47,721 bases of DNA from Alloprevotella sp. (GTDB lineage: Bacteria > Bacteroidota > Bacteroidia > Bacteroidales > Bacteroidaceae): positions 1 through 47,721 of the forward strand of contig JAFSQD010000072.1 in the NCBI GenBank assembly GCA_017446765.1, written 5' to 3'. Shown one piece after another: positions 31,046-38,942 of this stretch. The translations under genes were made by a program, and so were the position numbers. The notes beneath the pieces are model-generated. The model was given only the letters and a program-made list of their open reading frames with translations. It ran no database searches and had not been told where the DNA came from. Every line of letters starts with the position of its first letter. The first letter of the stretch is position 1.

Positions 31046-32455
31046 ATGAAAAGACTTATGTTCATCATGGCCGCTTTCGTCAGCCTCACCCTGGGGGCCA
31101 CGGCCATGCCTCCTACCCCTGACCTTACCTATGCTGCCGAAAAGGCAGTTAACTCCGTTGTCTACATCAAGGTGACTCAGGAAGGTAAAACGCGCACGGT
31201 ACAGTATGTTGACCCCTTTGAGGATTTCTTCGGCGACTTCTTCGGCCGCGGTGGAGGTAGCCGCCCCCAACAGCGTCAGTACAAGGAGCCCGACCGCAAA
31301 GGTGCCGGTTCGGGTGTAATCCTTTCCTCCGACGGATATATTGTAACTAACAACCACGTCGTAGAAAATGCCACCGAGCTCATCGTCAAGCTCAACGACA
31401 ATCGCGAGTTCAAGGCACGCATCATCGGTACCGACAAACAGACCGACCTTGCACTCATCAAGGTTGAGGCCACGGGCCTTCCCGCCATAGCCGTGGGCAA
31501 CAGCGAAAGCCTGAAGCTGGGCGAATGGGTCCTGGCAATCGGCAATCCCTTCTCCTTCACCTCCACGGTGACGGCTGGCATCGTCAGTGCAAAAGCCCGC
31601 TCGCTCGGCACGGGTATTCAAAGCTTCATCCAAACAGATGCCGCCATCAACCCCGGCAACTCGGGAGGCGCATTGGTCAACACCCAAGGCGAACTGGTGG
31701 GTATCAACTCCATGATATATTCCCAAACAGGCTCCTACAGCGGCTATGGCTTTGCCATCCCCGTGACAATCATGAACAAAGTGGTCAGCGACATTAAGCA
31801 GTTCGGCATCGTGCAGCGTGCCCTGCTGGGCATACAGGGCCAGGATGTCAGCAACTACATTGACGCTCAGCGCGAGAAGGACAAGGACGTAGACCTTGGC
31901 ACGACAGAAGGCATCTACGTCAGTTCCGTGGAGACCGAAGGCGCTGCCTATGAAGCCGGCATTGAGGAAGGTGACGTCATCACCCACGTGGACGGTAAGA
32001 AGGTCACGAAGTTCGGCGAACTGCAGGAAGTCATGGCCCAGCACAAGCCTGGCGACAAGGTGGAAGTCTCCTACCTGCGCAACAAAAAGGCCAAGAAGGC
32101 CACGGTCACCCTGCGCAACGCACAGGGAACCACGCGCACCTTGGAGAGCCTCTCCGAGGAAGAACTTGGCATTGGCCTGAGAGCCCTCAACGAGACCGAA
32201 AAGCGTGACTATGCCGTCAAGCAGGGTATCATCGTGACCGCTGTGCGCGACGGAAAGATGAAAGAGGCTGGAGTCACGAAGGGACTCATCATTACAAAAG
32301 TCAATGATGCTGATATCGCAACGCCCGACGACTTCTACGAGCAGGTGAAGAAAGCCAACAACTCCTCCGAACGTGTCCTCTGGATACGTGCCCGCACACA
32401 GACAGGCCTGCCCCGAAGCTTGACTGTTGTCCTAAGTACAGAAAAAGACAAATAA
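31046..32455 (+). CDS. Periplasmic serine protease/chaperone HtrA (DegP/DegQ type)
   Basis: A 469-residue exported protease that degrades or refolds misfolded envelope proteins. A signal peptide covers about residues 1-22 (MKRLMFIMAAFVSLTLGATA). The trypsin-like domain has the triad His104 (TNNHVV), Asp134 (TDLALIKVE) and Ser206 (NPGNSGGAL). Two PDZ domains follow (about 255-350, with GIYVSSVETEGAAYEAGIEEGDVI; and 375-465, with GIIVTAVRDGKMKEAGVTKGLIIT). The ATG at 31046 is chosen because it starts the signal peptide; the open frame begins earlier at a non-conserved region. It stands alone between two terminators. Confidence 0.95.
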   Translation: MKRLMFIMAAFVSLTLGATAMPPTPDLTYAAEKAVNSVVYIKVTQEGKTRTVQYVDPFEDFFGDFFGRGGGSRPQQRQYKEPDRKGAGSGVILSSDGYIVTNNHVVENATELIVKLNDNREFKARIIGTDKQTDLALIKVEATGLPAIAVGNSESLKLGEWVLAIGNPFSFTSTVTAGIVSAKARSLGTGIQSFIQTDAAINPGNSGGALVNTQGELVGINSMIYSQTGSYSGYGFAIPVTIMNKVVSDIKQFGIVQRALLGIQGQDVSNYIDAQREKDKDVDLGTTEGIYVSSVETEGAAYEAGIEEGDVITHVDGKKVTKFGELQEVMAQHKPGDKVEVSYLRNKKAKKATVTLRNAQGTTRTLESLSEEELGIGLRALNETEKRDYAVKQGIIVTAVRDGKMKEAGVTKGLIITKVNDADIATPDDFYEQVKKANNSSERVLWIRARTQTGLPRSLTVVLSTEKDK

Positions 32456-32485
32456 GGCTTACGCAGAAAACCTCCACCACAATAC

Positions 32486-32530
32486 CGAGAAGGCATCAGA
32501 CCGCAGTTTGGTGCCTTCTCGTTTGATTTT
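32486..32530 (+). terminator. Terminator of htrA
   Basis: CGAGAAGGCA (32486-32495) pairs perfectly with TGCCTTCTCG (32512-32521), followed by TTTGATTTT. Confidence 0.88.
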
Positions 32531-32630
32531 GAAGGCACCGTGCCGGATTATTCCGCCTTTAAACCGCGACAAAAAGACAAATGGAAAAGAAAAAAAGCCA
32601 GGAAAGTTTGGTGCGTCGGAAACTTTCTCT

Positions 32631-32638
32631 TACTTTTG
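32631..32638 (+). promoter_or_regulatory. Promoter of tRNA-Met (TTTG, 20 bases, TACTTTTG)
   Basis: The -7 box TACTTTTG is preceded by TTTG at 32607-32610 with 20-base spacing, the clearest -33/-7 pair in the window. GAAAGTTT and AAACTTTC form an inverted repeat (about 32602-32627) around the -33 box. Confidence 0.7.
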
Positions 32639-32677
32639 CACCCGCAACAAGGCACAAGAGCCTTTTTGTTGGTACTT

Positions 32678-32754
32678 GGCGCGGTAGCTCAGCTGGTTAG
32701 AGCGCATGATTCATAATCATGAGGTCGAGGGATCATGCCCCCCCCGCGCTACCA
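32678..32754 (+). tRNA. tRNA-Met (anticodon CAT)
   Basis: A 77-base cloverleaf with encoded CCA. The acceptor GGCGCGG pairs with CCGCGCT (last pair G-T). The D arm is GCTCAGCTGGTTAGAGC. The anticodon arm CATGA-TTCATAA-TCATG has a perfect 5-bp stem and the CAT anticodon. The T arm reads GAGGG-ATCATGC-CCCCC with one A-C mismatch. The T loop is odd: ATCATGC replaces the normal TTCRANY, with A at 54 and T at 58 instead of T54/A58. It is elongator-like; a lysidine-modified tRNA-Ile(CAT) cannot be ruled out by eye. Confidence 0.88.
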
Positions 32755-32761
32755 AGTAAAA

Positions 32762-32800
32762 CGTCCTTCTGACACAAACACGTTGGAAGGGCGCTTTTTT
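32762..32800 (+). terminator. Terminator of the tRNA-Met gene
   Basis: CGTCCTTC (32762-32769) pairs with GAAGGGCG (32786-32793, one G-T), followed by CTTTTTT. Confidence 0.85.
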
Positions 32801-32887
32801 ATTACATCTCAGGGAAAGAGATTGGCGGCAGAGACAGGAATCAAGACAAATCGGGAGAAAACTTCACAATGTCCGCAGAATAAGTAT

Positions 32888-32895
32888 TATATTTG
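32888..32895 (+). promoter_or_regulatory. -7 promoter box (TATATTTG) of the plus-strand glycosyltransferase
   Basis: Exact TAnnTTTG match 23 bases before the ATG at 32919. Confidence 0.65.
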
Positions 32896-32918
32896 TACCC
32901 AAAAACAGACTATACTCA

Positions 32919-33968
32919 ATGAAGTATTCCTTTATCGTCCCCGTCTACAACCGCCCGGCCGAAGTGGAGGAACTCTTGGAGAGCCTCTGCACACAGACGC
33001 TGACGGACTTTGAAGTCGTGATCGTGGAAGATGGTTCGGCGGAAGACAGTCGCAGCGTAGTGGAAAGATACGCAGACCGCCTCTCTGTACGTTATTATTA
33101 CAAAGAAAACAGCGGCCCCGGCCCGTCGCGCAACTATGGCGTTGCCCATGCCGAAGGAGAGTATGTGCTCATCCTCGATAGCGATGTGGTCCTCCCGCCC
33201 ACCTACCTGGAAGAAGTGGAGCGCGAACTCACGCGTGAGGCCTGCGACGCATTCGGAGGCCCCGATCGGGCGCATCCAAGCTTCACGCCGATGCAGAAGG
33301 CCATCAACTATGCGATGACTTCCTTTTTCACCACCGGCGGCATCCGTGGCGGAAAGAAAAAGATGGATAAGTTCTATCCACGTAGCTTCAACATGGGAGT
33401 GCGCAAAACCACCTACGATGCACTTAAGGGATTCTCTGAAATGCGCTTCGGCGAAGACATAGACTTTTCCACCCGCATCTTTGAAGGAGCATACCGGTGC
33501 CGTCTGTTTCCTGAGGCTTGGGTGTGGCACAAGCGCCGTACAGACCTCAAGAAGTTTTTCAAGCAAGTACACAACTCTGGCATTGCACGCATCAACCTCA
33601 CTAAGCGTCACCCTGGCACGTTGAAGCTCGTGCACATGCTGCCCGCTGCATTCACCGCAGGCTGCGCCCTGCTGCTTGCAGCCAGCCTCGGCGGCCTTTC
33701 CCTGTACATATTCGCCACCGACCACATGAACCGAGCATTCGGGCTCAGTCTCAGCTGGCTTGCCTTGTTGCCCCTTGCGCTATATGCCCTGCTCGTTTTT
33801 TGCGATTCGTCGCTAAAGAACCGCTCAGTCCATGTCGGGCTACTCAGCATTGCAGCCTCTTTCACACAACTTTTGGGGTACGGCTCTGGCTTTCTCCGTG
33901 CCTGGTGGAAACGCTGCGTGCTGGGACAAGGCGAGTTTGAAGCCTACAAAAGGAATTTCTACAAATAA
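32919..33968 (+). CDS. Family 2 glycosyltransferase with C-terminal membrane segments
   Basis: A 349-residue GT-A enzyme. IVPVYNRPAEVEELLESLCTQTLTDFEVVIVEDGS is the nucleotide-binding start. ENSGPGPSRNYGVAHAEGEYVLILDSDVVLPP holds the DxD metal site. NMGVRKTTYDALKGFSEMRFGEDIDFSTRI carries the ED catalytic-base motif. After about residue 235 there are two or three hydrophobic helices (LVHMLPAAFTAGCALLLAASLGG; LSWLALLPLALYALLVF), so it is anchored at the inner membrane. The acceptor is not predictable. It starts a same-strand run with radC, lpxH and a LuxR-type gene, 60 bases before radC. Confidence 0.88.
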   Translation: MKYSFIVPVYNRPAEVEELLESLCTQTLTDFEVVIVEDGSAEDSRSVVERYADRLSVRYYYKENSGPGPSRNYGVAHAEGEYVLILDSDVVLPPTYLEEVERELTREACDAFGGPDRAHPSFTPMQKAINYAMTSFFTTGGIRGGKKKMDKFYPRSFNMGVRKTTYDALKGFSEMRFGEDIDFSTRIFEGAYRCRLFPEAWVWHKRRTDLKKFFKQVHNSGIARINLTKRHPGTLKLVHMLPAAFTAGCALLLAASLGGLSLYIFATDHMNRAFGLSLSWLALLPLALYALLVFCDSSLKNRSVHVGLLSIAASFTQLLGYGSGFLRAWWKRCVLGQGEFEAYKRNFYK

Positions 33969-34028
33969 CACCCACCAAAAAGACATACTAATGACAACTG
34001 GTGACCTTCACGACGACAATCAAGCACA

Positions 34029-34718
34029 ATGAGAGAACACCTTAGCGTCAAGCAATGGGACGAGGCTGACCGACCACGCGAGAAAATGGCCTCACAAGGG
34101 GCAGAAGCCTTATCCTCGGCCGAGTTGCTGGCCATCCTCATAGGTTCTGGCTCATCGGAAGAGACCGCAGTGTCGCTGATGCGCCGCATACTGGGCGAGT
34201 GTCAGGGAAGCCTGCGCCAGCTGGGACGCATGACGATGGACGAGTTGTGCCGATACAAAGGCATTGGCGAAGCCAAGGCCATCACCATCCTCGCAGCCTG
34301 CGAACTGGGGCGCCGACGTGGGAAAGAGGAAAGTACTGACCATGCAAGACTGGACTGCGCAAGAGCAATTTACAACGAAGTGCGTTCGCGCATGGAAGAC
34401 AAACCCACCGAGGAGTTCCACGTGGTGCTGATGAACCAAAACCTGCGCCACATTGACACTGTGTGTGTGAGCCGCGGAGGCATCACTGCCACCGTCGCCG
34501 ATGTGCGCCTCATCCTGCGAGAGGCCTTGCTGAGGAAATCTCCCAACATAGCCGTCTGCCACAACCATCCCAGCGGCAACCCCCGCCCCAGCGCACTGGA
34601 CGACAGACTGACGGAAAAGATACGAAAAGCCGCAGAGGTGATGGACATACGCCTCATCGACCACGTCATCGTGGGTGACAACAGATACTACAGCTATAAC
34701 GAAGAAGGGAAACTATGA
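34029..34718 (+). CDS. radC: RadC-family JAB/MPN domain protein
   Basis: A 229-residue protein with an N-terminal helix-hairpin-helix region (LSSAELLAILIGSG, LCRYKGIGEAKAITILAACELGRRR) and a C-terminal JAMM metal-binding site: His178, His180, Ser188 and Asp191 in HNHPSGNPRPSALD. The catalytic glutamate region is about residue 120-130 (EEFHVVLMNQ). The family is widespread; a role in DNA repair was once proposed but is not secure. Overlaps lpxH by ATGA. Confidence 0.92.
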   Translation: MREHLSVKQWDEADRPREKMASQGAEALSSAELLAILIGSGSSEETAVSLMRRILGECQGSLRQLGRMTMDELCRYKGIGEAKAITILAACELGRRRGKEESTDHARLDCARAIYNEVRSRMEDKPTEEFHVVLMNQNLRHIDTVCVSRGGITATVADVRLILREALLRKSPNIAVCHNHPSGNPRPSALDDRLTEKIRKAAEVMDIRLIDHVIVGDNRYYSYNEEGKL

Positions 34719-35485
34719 AACAAGTGTATTTCATCTCCGATGCCCACCTCGGGAGCCTTGCCATACCCCATGGCCGCATGCAGGAGCGACGCCTTGTCAA
34801 CTTCCTTGACGACATCAAGGAAAAGGCGGCTGCCGTCTACCTATTGGGGGACATTTTCGATTTTTGGCATGAATACAAATACGTGGTCCCAAAAGGGTAT
34901 ACACGCTTGCTCGGCAAACTCTCCGAGCTGACCGACCGTGGCGTGGAGGTGCACTTCTTCACTGGCAACCACGACTTGTGGATACACGATTACTTTGAGC
35001 GCGAATGCGGCATGATCATCCACCGCGAGATTAGCCTGACAACGGAAATTTACGGCAAACTTTTCTATCTGGCACATGGCGACGGATTGGGCACCAACGA
35101 CCGCAAATACATGTGGCTACGCCGAATGTTCCACAGCCCACTCTGCCAATGTCTCTTTGCCAATATCCACCCACGTTGGGGCATGCAGCTCGGCCTCAGA
35201 TGGGCCGAGTACAGCCGCCACAAGCATGAGCGACAAGGCGGCGAACCACCCTATGCCGGCGAGGACCACGAAGAACTGGTGCTCTTCGCCAAAGACTACC
35301 TCAAAACCCACCCCGACACTAACTATTTCATCTTCGGACATCGTCACATTGAGGTCGACCAAAGACTGCAGAACTCGTCACGCATCCTCATCATCGGCGA
35401 CTGGATAGACAAGTTCACCTACGCCGTATTTGATGGCGAGAACCTTTTCCTCGAAAACTATATTGAAGGCGAGACAAAGCCATAA
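34715..35485 (+). CDS. lpxH: UDP-2,3-diacylglucosamine diphosphatase
   Basis: A 256-residue calcineurin-like phosphoesterase that removes UMP from UDP-2,3-diacylglucosamine to give lipid X in lipid A synthesis. The metal-binding motifs run in order: FISDAHLGS, LLGDIFDFWHEY, FTGNHDLWIHDYF, LAHGDGLGTND, and FGHRHIEVD. The FDFWHEYKYVVPKGYTRLL and LFANIHPRWGMQLGLRWAEYSR segments match the Bacteroidetes LpxH type rather than general phosphoesterases. Overlaps radC by ATGA; 17 bases to the next gene. Confidence 0.9.
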   Translation: MKQVYFISDAHLGSLAIPHGRMQERRLVNFLDDIKEKAAAVYLLGDIFDFWHEYKYVVPKGYTRLLGKLSELTDRGVEVHFFTGNHDLWIHDYFERECGMIIHREISLTTEIYGKLFYLAHGDGLGTNDRKYMWLRRMFHSPLCQCLFANIHPRWGMQLGLRWAEYSRHKHERQGGEPPYAGEDHEELVLFAKDYLKTHPDTNYFIFGHRHIEVDQRLQNSSRILIIGDWIDKFTYAVFDGENLFLENYIEGETKP

Positions 35486-35502
35486 CACCCAAGACTACGA
35501 CC

Positions 35503-36087
35503 ATGCAACAACCCAAAATGGCTATCATCACGCAAAGCACTTTGGAAGGCATCGGCCTTGCTGGACTTCTCGGACGCATCATGCCCGTCGGCGAGGTGGA
35601 GATATTCAATACCTTGGACGATCTGATGATAGAGCATCGTCCCGAGGAATATATCCACTTCTTCATATCCTCGCGTACGTTGATGGAAAACGCAAACTTT
35701 TTCCTCAGTCGCCCTCGTACGATAGTGCTCACCCATGGAAAGGAAAAGCTACCCATAGAAGGCTTCCACACCCTCAACGTCCAGCAGCCAGAGGAACTCC
35801 TCGTGCGAGACGTACTGGCCATGGCATCCCGTGGGCATCGGCCACCTTCAGACTCACAAGCGCGACAGACACCTTTGACGCCACGCGAAACAGAAGTGCT
35901 TTGCTTCGTTGTGAGAGGATTGCTGAACAAAGAAATTGCCGACAAGATGGGCGTGGCCGTCACGACCATCATCTCGCATCGCAAGAATCTCACGCGCAAA
36001 CTAGGAATGCGCTCGGTAGGAGCACTGACGGTCTACGCCGTCACACACGGACTCATCAACCTTGAGGATATACCATCAAAACTATAG
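35503..36087 (+). CDS. LuxR-type DNA-binding regulator with degenerate receiver
   Basis: A 194-residue transcription factor. The C-terminal 60 residues are a GerE/LuxR helix-turn-helix (LTPRETEVLCFVVRGLLNKEIADKMGVAVTTIISHRKNLTRKLGMRSVGALTVYAV). The N-terminal 110 residues have the size and strand pattern of a response-regulator receiver, but the acidic pocket is missing: the third strand reads IHFFISSRTL where the phosphorylated Asp should be, and the early Asp-Asp pair is also absent. It probably works without phosphorylation. No histidine kinase is nearby. It converges on the NigD-like gene with a 12-base gap. Confidence 0.85.
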   Translation: MQQPKMAIITQSTLEGIGLAGLLGRIMPVGEVEIFNTLDDLMIEHRPEEYIHFFISSRTLMENANFFLSRPRTIVLTHGKEKLPIEGFHTLNVQQPEELLVRDVLAMASRGHRPPSDSQARQTPLTPRETEVLCFVVRGLLNKEIADKMGVAVTTIISHRKNLTRKLGMRSVGALTVYAVTHGLINLEDIPSKL

Positions 36088-36099
36088 GGGAAAGTTTTT

Positions 36100-36750
36100 T
36101 TATCGGCGGAAGCCATACTCACGCTGACCACGGTCGGTGATAATCGTAAGGCGAAGGGAATCCACCTGCGGATAGTCTGCAAGAGGAGAAAGGTCGCAAG
36201 AGAAATAAGCGTCGCGGTAATAGTATATGTCGTCGTCGCCTTGTTTATGAAGAAGCCTAAGCTTGGCTGTAGCCTTTCCCCCATCACGCTCTTCCAGATT
36301 CACGAGCGTCAAGCCAAGCGTATGCGGCTTTGCCGACGGGCCTGTCGGGAGCCGCAAATGAAAATTGAGGTATCTGCTACCGCGCCAGATGGACAGTACA
36401 CGCAAAGGGGCTTCTTCGCTGGTATTCGGCTGCCGACGGAGCAAGGAGGCGGTAAGGACGGGAGCAATCTGCGAGACTTGAGCCGACAGCCCATCACGCA
36501 CGTACACGCCTATAGCACGAAAAGCGGTGTCGCGCAACTGTGTGGAATAGTTGTTCCTCACGTTAAGCAACGTGCCATCATCAAGGAGCATCGTACGGGC
36601 AAGTCCCGAAGCGTCTGTAGTGACATGTGCCATATCCACACGATAAGGCGGAGCAAAGTCGGCTTCGTCACTACAACTGCAGAAGAGCGCCAAGCAAGCG
36701 ATGAAGCTACACAGGACGTAACGCGCCCTTGTTGATGGCAGGATTCGCAT
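36100..36750 (-). CDS. NigD-like lipoprotein
   Basis: A 216-residue exported protein with a lipoprotein signal (FIACLALFCSC; lipidated Cys24 or Cys26). The body resembles the Bacteroidetes NigD-like family: an N-terminal TMLLDDGTLLNVRNNYSTQLRDTAFRAIGVYV domain and a C-terminal beta-sandwich (YLNFHLRLPTG, LGLTLVNLEERDGGKATAKLRLLHKQGDDDIYYYRDAYFSCDLSPL). The family's function is unknown beyond association with the nig bacteriocin locus after which it is named. Its start overlaps the acyltransferase gene by 44 bases; no later start would keep the signal peptide. Confidence 0.8.
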   Translation of the reverse strand: MRILPSTRARYVLCSFIACLALFCSCSDEADFAPPYRVDMAHVTTDASGLARTMLLDDGTLLNVRNNYSTQLRDTAFRAIGVYVRDGLSAQVSQIAPVLTASLLRRQPNTSEEAPLRVLSIWRGSRYLNFHLRLPTGPSAKPHTLGLTLVNLEERDGGKATAKLRLLHKQGDDDIYYYRDAYFSCDLSPLADYPQVDSLRLTIITDRGQREYGFRR

Positions 36751-37858
36751 ACATTCTTAAAATACGTTCACGCAAAAATTCGTAATCGGGAACTGGCAAG
36801 TCAATTTTGGATATTTGACCTTCCAAATAGGAAACAAAGGCTTCTCGCTCTGCCGACGTACATTCCTCTGCACGAAAGTCTCCGTCGGTAAGCATCTCAA
36901 GAGCTATGAGATTGGATGGATAAAGCATATAACCTGCATGTATCTCCTCATCGATACGCTGGGAAAGAGCCGCAAAAAAATCGCCTTTTGAAAGACCCGC
37001 CAGTTCGTCAAGCCATGTGTTGACTGGCGTCCCCATATGGTAGTGAACATGTCCCTTGAAGCCGAAAATGCCAGTCTGCATATTCTGTAGGTCGTCCTGA
37101 CGCGACTTCCGATGTTCGGGATTGTCGCGCCTGAGCTGGAATTCCTTTGCCTTCAGGAAGTCGCAGGGGTCAAATTCGTAAGATATTGTGAGCGGCACTA
37201 TGTCCATCTCCCTTATGCTCTCCAGGACAGTCCCCTCACCTCCCATAGCAATCATCTTCAAGACACTCTCCTGCGTGCGGTCATTGCTATCCTTCGCCCT
37301 ACCCTCACGCTGTGCTATCCAAATGGGAGTTTTCTTGTCACGAATGACGTGATGCATATAGCGACTCAGCAGCTGACTGGCGGCAAGTGTCTCGCGAAGT
37401 CCCAGCGAGCGTTGTACGATAAATGCCTTGTTAAGGCGCACGATGTGGCGTATCCAAGGGTAGATGAGAAGGTTGTCGCCGATAGCAATTTCAGGCGTCG
37501 TGGGAAAGCCGAGTTCAAGGAGCTGTTCGCTAAGCAGTGCTGAATCCAACACGATGTCGCGATGGTTGGAGATATAGGTGTGGGGCTTTGACTTGTCGTC
37601 AATCGCACTGGAATCAGTATCCAGTCCTGTACTGGCCTCTGCCATTACCTTGCGCACAAGGGGATAGATGAACTTTTTCTGGAAATCGAGCGTATCATGG
37701 CAACTGCCGAGTTCCTCGCGAAGCACGTCCTTAGGTATGTCGCCTACCACAGTAGGCAGCACGGCTACAAATTGCGGATCAGCAAGCAACGCGTCAAACA
37801 CTTCGGGCAGGTCTTCCGCATCGTAGCATCGTATGTTGTCAAAATCACTCATTGTCAA
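36707..37858 (-). CDS. Glycerolipid acyltransferase-like protein (PlsC/PlsB superfamily)
   Basis: A 383-residue protein of the 1-acylglycerol-3-phosphate acyltransferase superfamily. The catalytic block is THTYISNHRDIVLDSALL (His with Asp residues at +2 and +6, rather than the textbook HX4D). The glycerol-phosphate-binding block appears as WIAQREGRAKDSNDRTQE, followed by MDIVPLTISYEFDPCDFLKAKE. No transmembrane helix is evident. The substrate may be glycerol phosphate or another lipid precursor. Start: ATG at 37858 (MTMSDFDNI) or the second ATG at 37852. It lies between ddl and the NigD-like gene on the same strand. Confidence 0.8.
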   Translation of the reverse strand: MTMSDFDNIRCYDAEDLPEVFDALLADPQFVAVLPTVVGDIPKDVLREELGSCHDTLDFQKKFIYPLVRKVMAEASTGLDTDSSAIDDKSKPHTYISNHRDIVLDSALLSEQLLELGFPTTPEIAIGDNLLIYPWIRHIVRLNKAFIVQRSLGLRETLAASQLLSRYMHHVIRDKKTPIWIAQREGRAKDSNDRTQESVLKMIAMGGEGTVLESIREMDIVPLTISYEFDPCDFLKAKEFQLRRDNPEHRKSRQDDLQNMQTGIFGFKGHVHYHMGTPVNTWLDELAGLSKGDFFAALSQRIDEEIHAGYMLYPSNLIALEMLTDGDFRAEECTSAEREAFVSYLEGQISKIDLPVPDYEFLRERILRMYANPAINKGALRPV

Positions 37859-37880
37859 GCGTTATAAATAACTAAAGGAT

Positions 37881-38879
37881 TTATGAGCATCTGCCCTCAA
37901 TAATGTCGCTGAGCACGTCGGCAATGTCCAGACCGGCAGCACGCACCTGCTGAGGAATGAAGCTTGCAGTTGTCATGCCTGGCGTAGTATTCACCTCAAG
38001 GATGTTTATCTGTTCTGTACCAGGTTGTCCACTCAGGATATAGTCAATGCGGATGATGCCGTAACAGCCCAGCCGGCTGTATATTCTGCGGGTCAATTCC
38101 CAAATCCGGTCACGCGTCTGGTCTGCGATGCGCGCTGGGGTGATTTCGTCACTTTTGCCTTCGTACTTCGCATCGTAGTCAAAAAACTCAACACCTTTAA
38201 GTACCACCTCCGTCAGCGGGAAACAATAGATACTTCCGTCCTGACGCATATAGGCTCCGCTGGTCACCTCCGTACCGGCCATAAGCTTCTCCACCATGAC
38301 CTCATCGCTTTCCTGCCATGCTTTTTCTATTGCGGGTATGAGAGCATTCTCCGTTCTCACCTTCGTCACTCCGAAGCTGCTACCGCCGGCGTTAGGCTTT
38401 ACGAAACAGGGGAGGCCAAGGGATGCTACCACTTCCTCAACAGGAGGTAGGGGCTGACCTTTGCGGAGAAGAAGAGAAGGGGCAAGGTGACAATCTGGGA
38501 ATGCCCGCAGGAAGTTGTTGAGTGCATACTTGTTGAAAGTAAGGGATTCCACCAGCACACCACTCGTGCTATAGGGCATGCCTATCATGTCAAAATATCC
38601 TTGGAGCAGGCCGTCCTCGCCAGGTGTTCCGTGAATGGTGATGTATGCAAAATCAAAATGGTGACGACCGTCTGCGGCCTGGAAAGAGAAGTCGTTGCGA
38701 TCCACAGGAAGCGTAGCGCCATTATATTGTACCGTCCAGCTGTCGCGTTCCAAATCTACGACATAGCAGTCGTAGCGGGAGTTGTCCATAAAAGAAAGCA
38801 GTGACTCGGCACTACGAAGTGACACGTCATGCTCGGAAGAATAGCCTCCGGCTACTATTGCGATTGTCTTTTTCATCAT
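37881..38879 (-). CDS. ddl: D-alanine--D-alanine ligase
   Basis: A 332-residue ATP-grasp enzyme that makes D-Ala-D-Ala for peptidoglycan. Motifs in order: AGGYSSEHDVSLRSAESLL, ITIHGTPGEDGLLQGYFDMIGMPYSTSGVLVESLTFNK, LPCFVKPNAGGSSFGVTKV (ATP lid), EVTSGAYM, and GIIRIDYIL with INILEVNTTPGMTTASFIPQQ (metal-binding Asp, Glu and Asn). The start could be 38879 or the next ATG at 38876. Together with rluD and the PASTA gene upstream it forms an apparent unit, though a 63-base gap to rluD would leave room for a promoter. Confidence 0.95.
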   Translation of the reverse strand: MMKKTIAIVAGGYSSEHDVSLRSAESLLSFMDNSRYDCYVVDLERDSWTVQYNGATLPVDRNDFSFQAADGRHHFDFAYITIHGTPGEDGLLQGYFDMIGMPYSTSGVLVESLTFNKYALNNFLRAFPDCHLAPSLLLRKGQPLPPVEEVVASLGLPCFVKPNAGGSSFGVTKVRTENALIPAIEKAWQESDEVMVEKLMAGTEVTSGAYMRQDGSIYCFPLTEVVLKGVEFFDYDAKYEGKSDEITPARIADQTRDRIWELTRRIYSRLGCYGIIRIDYILSGQPGTEQINILEVNTTPGMTTASFIPQQVRAAGLDIADVLSDIIEGRCS

Positions 38880-38942
38880 TGCTATTATGTTTTTCTTATT
38901 GTTGTTGCGTTATAATGTCATAGCTATACTTTGTACTATCCT

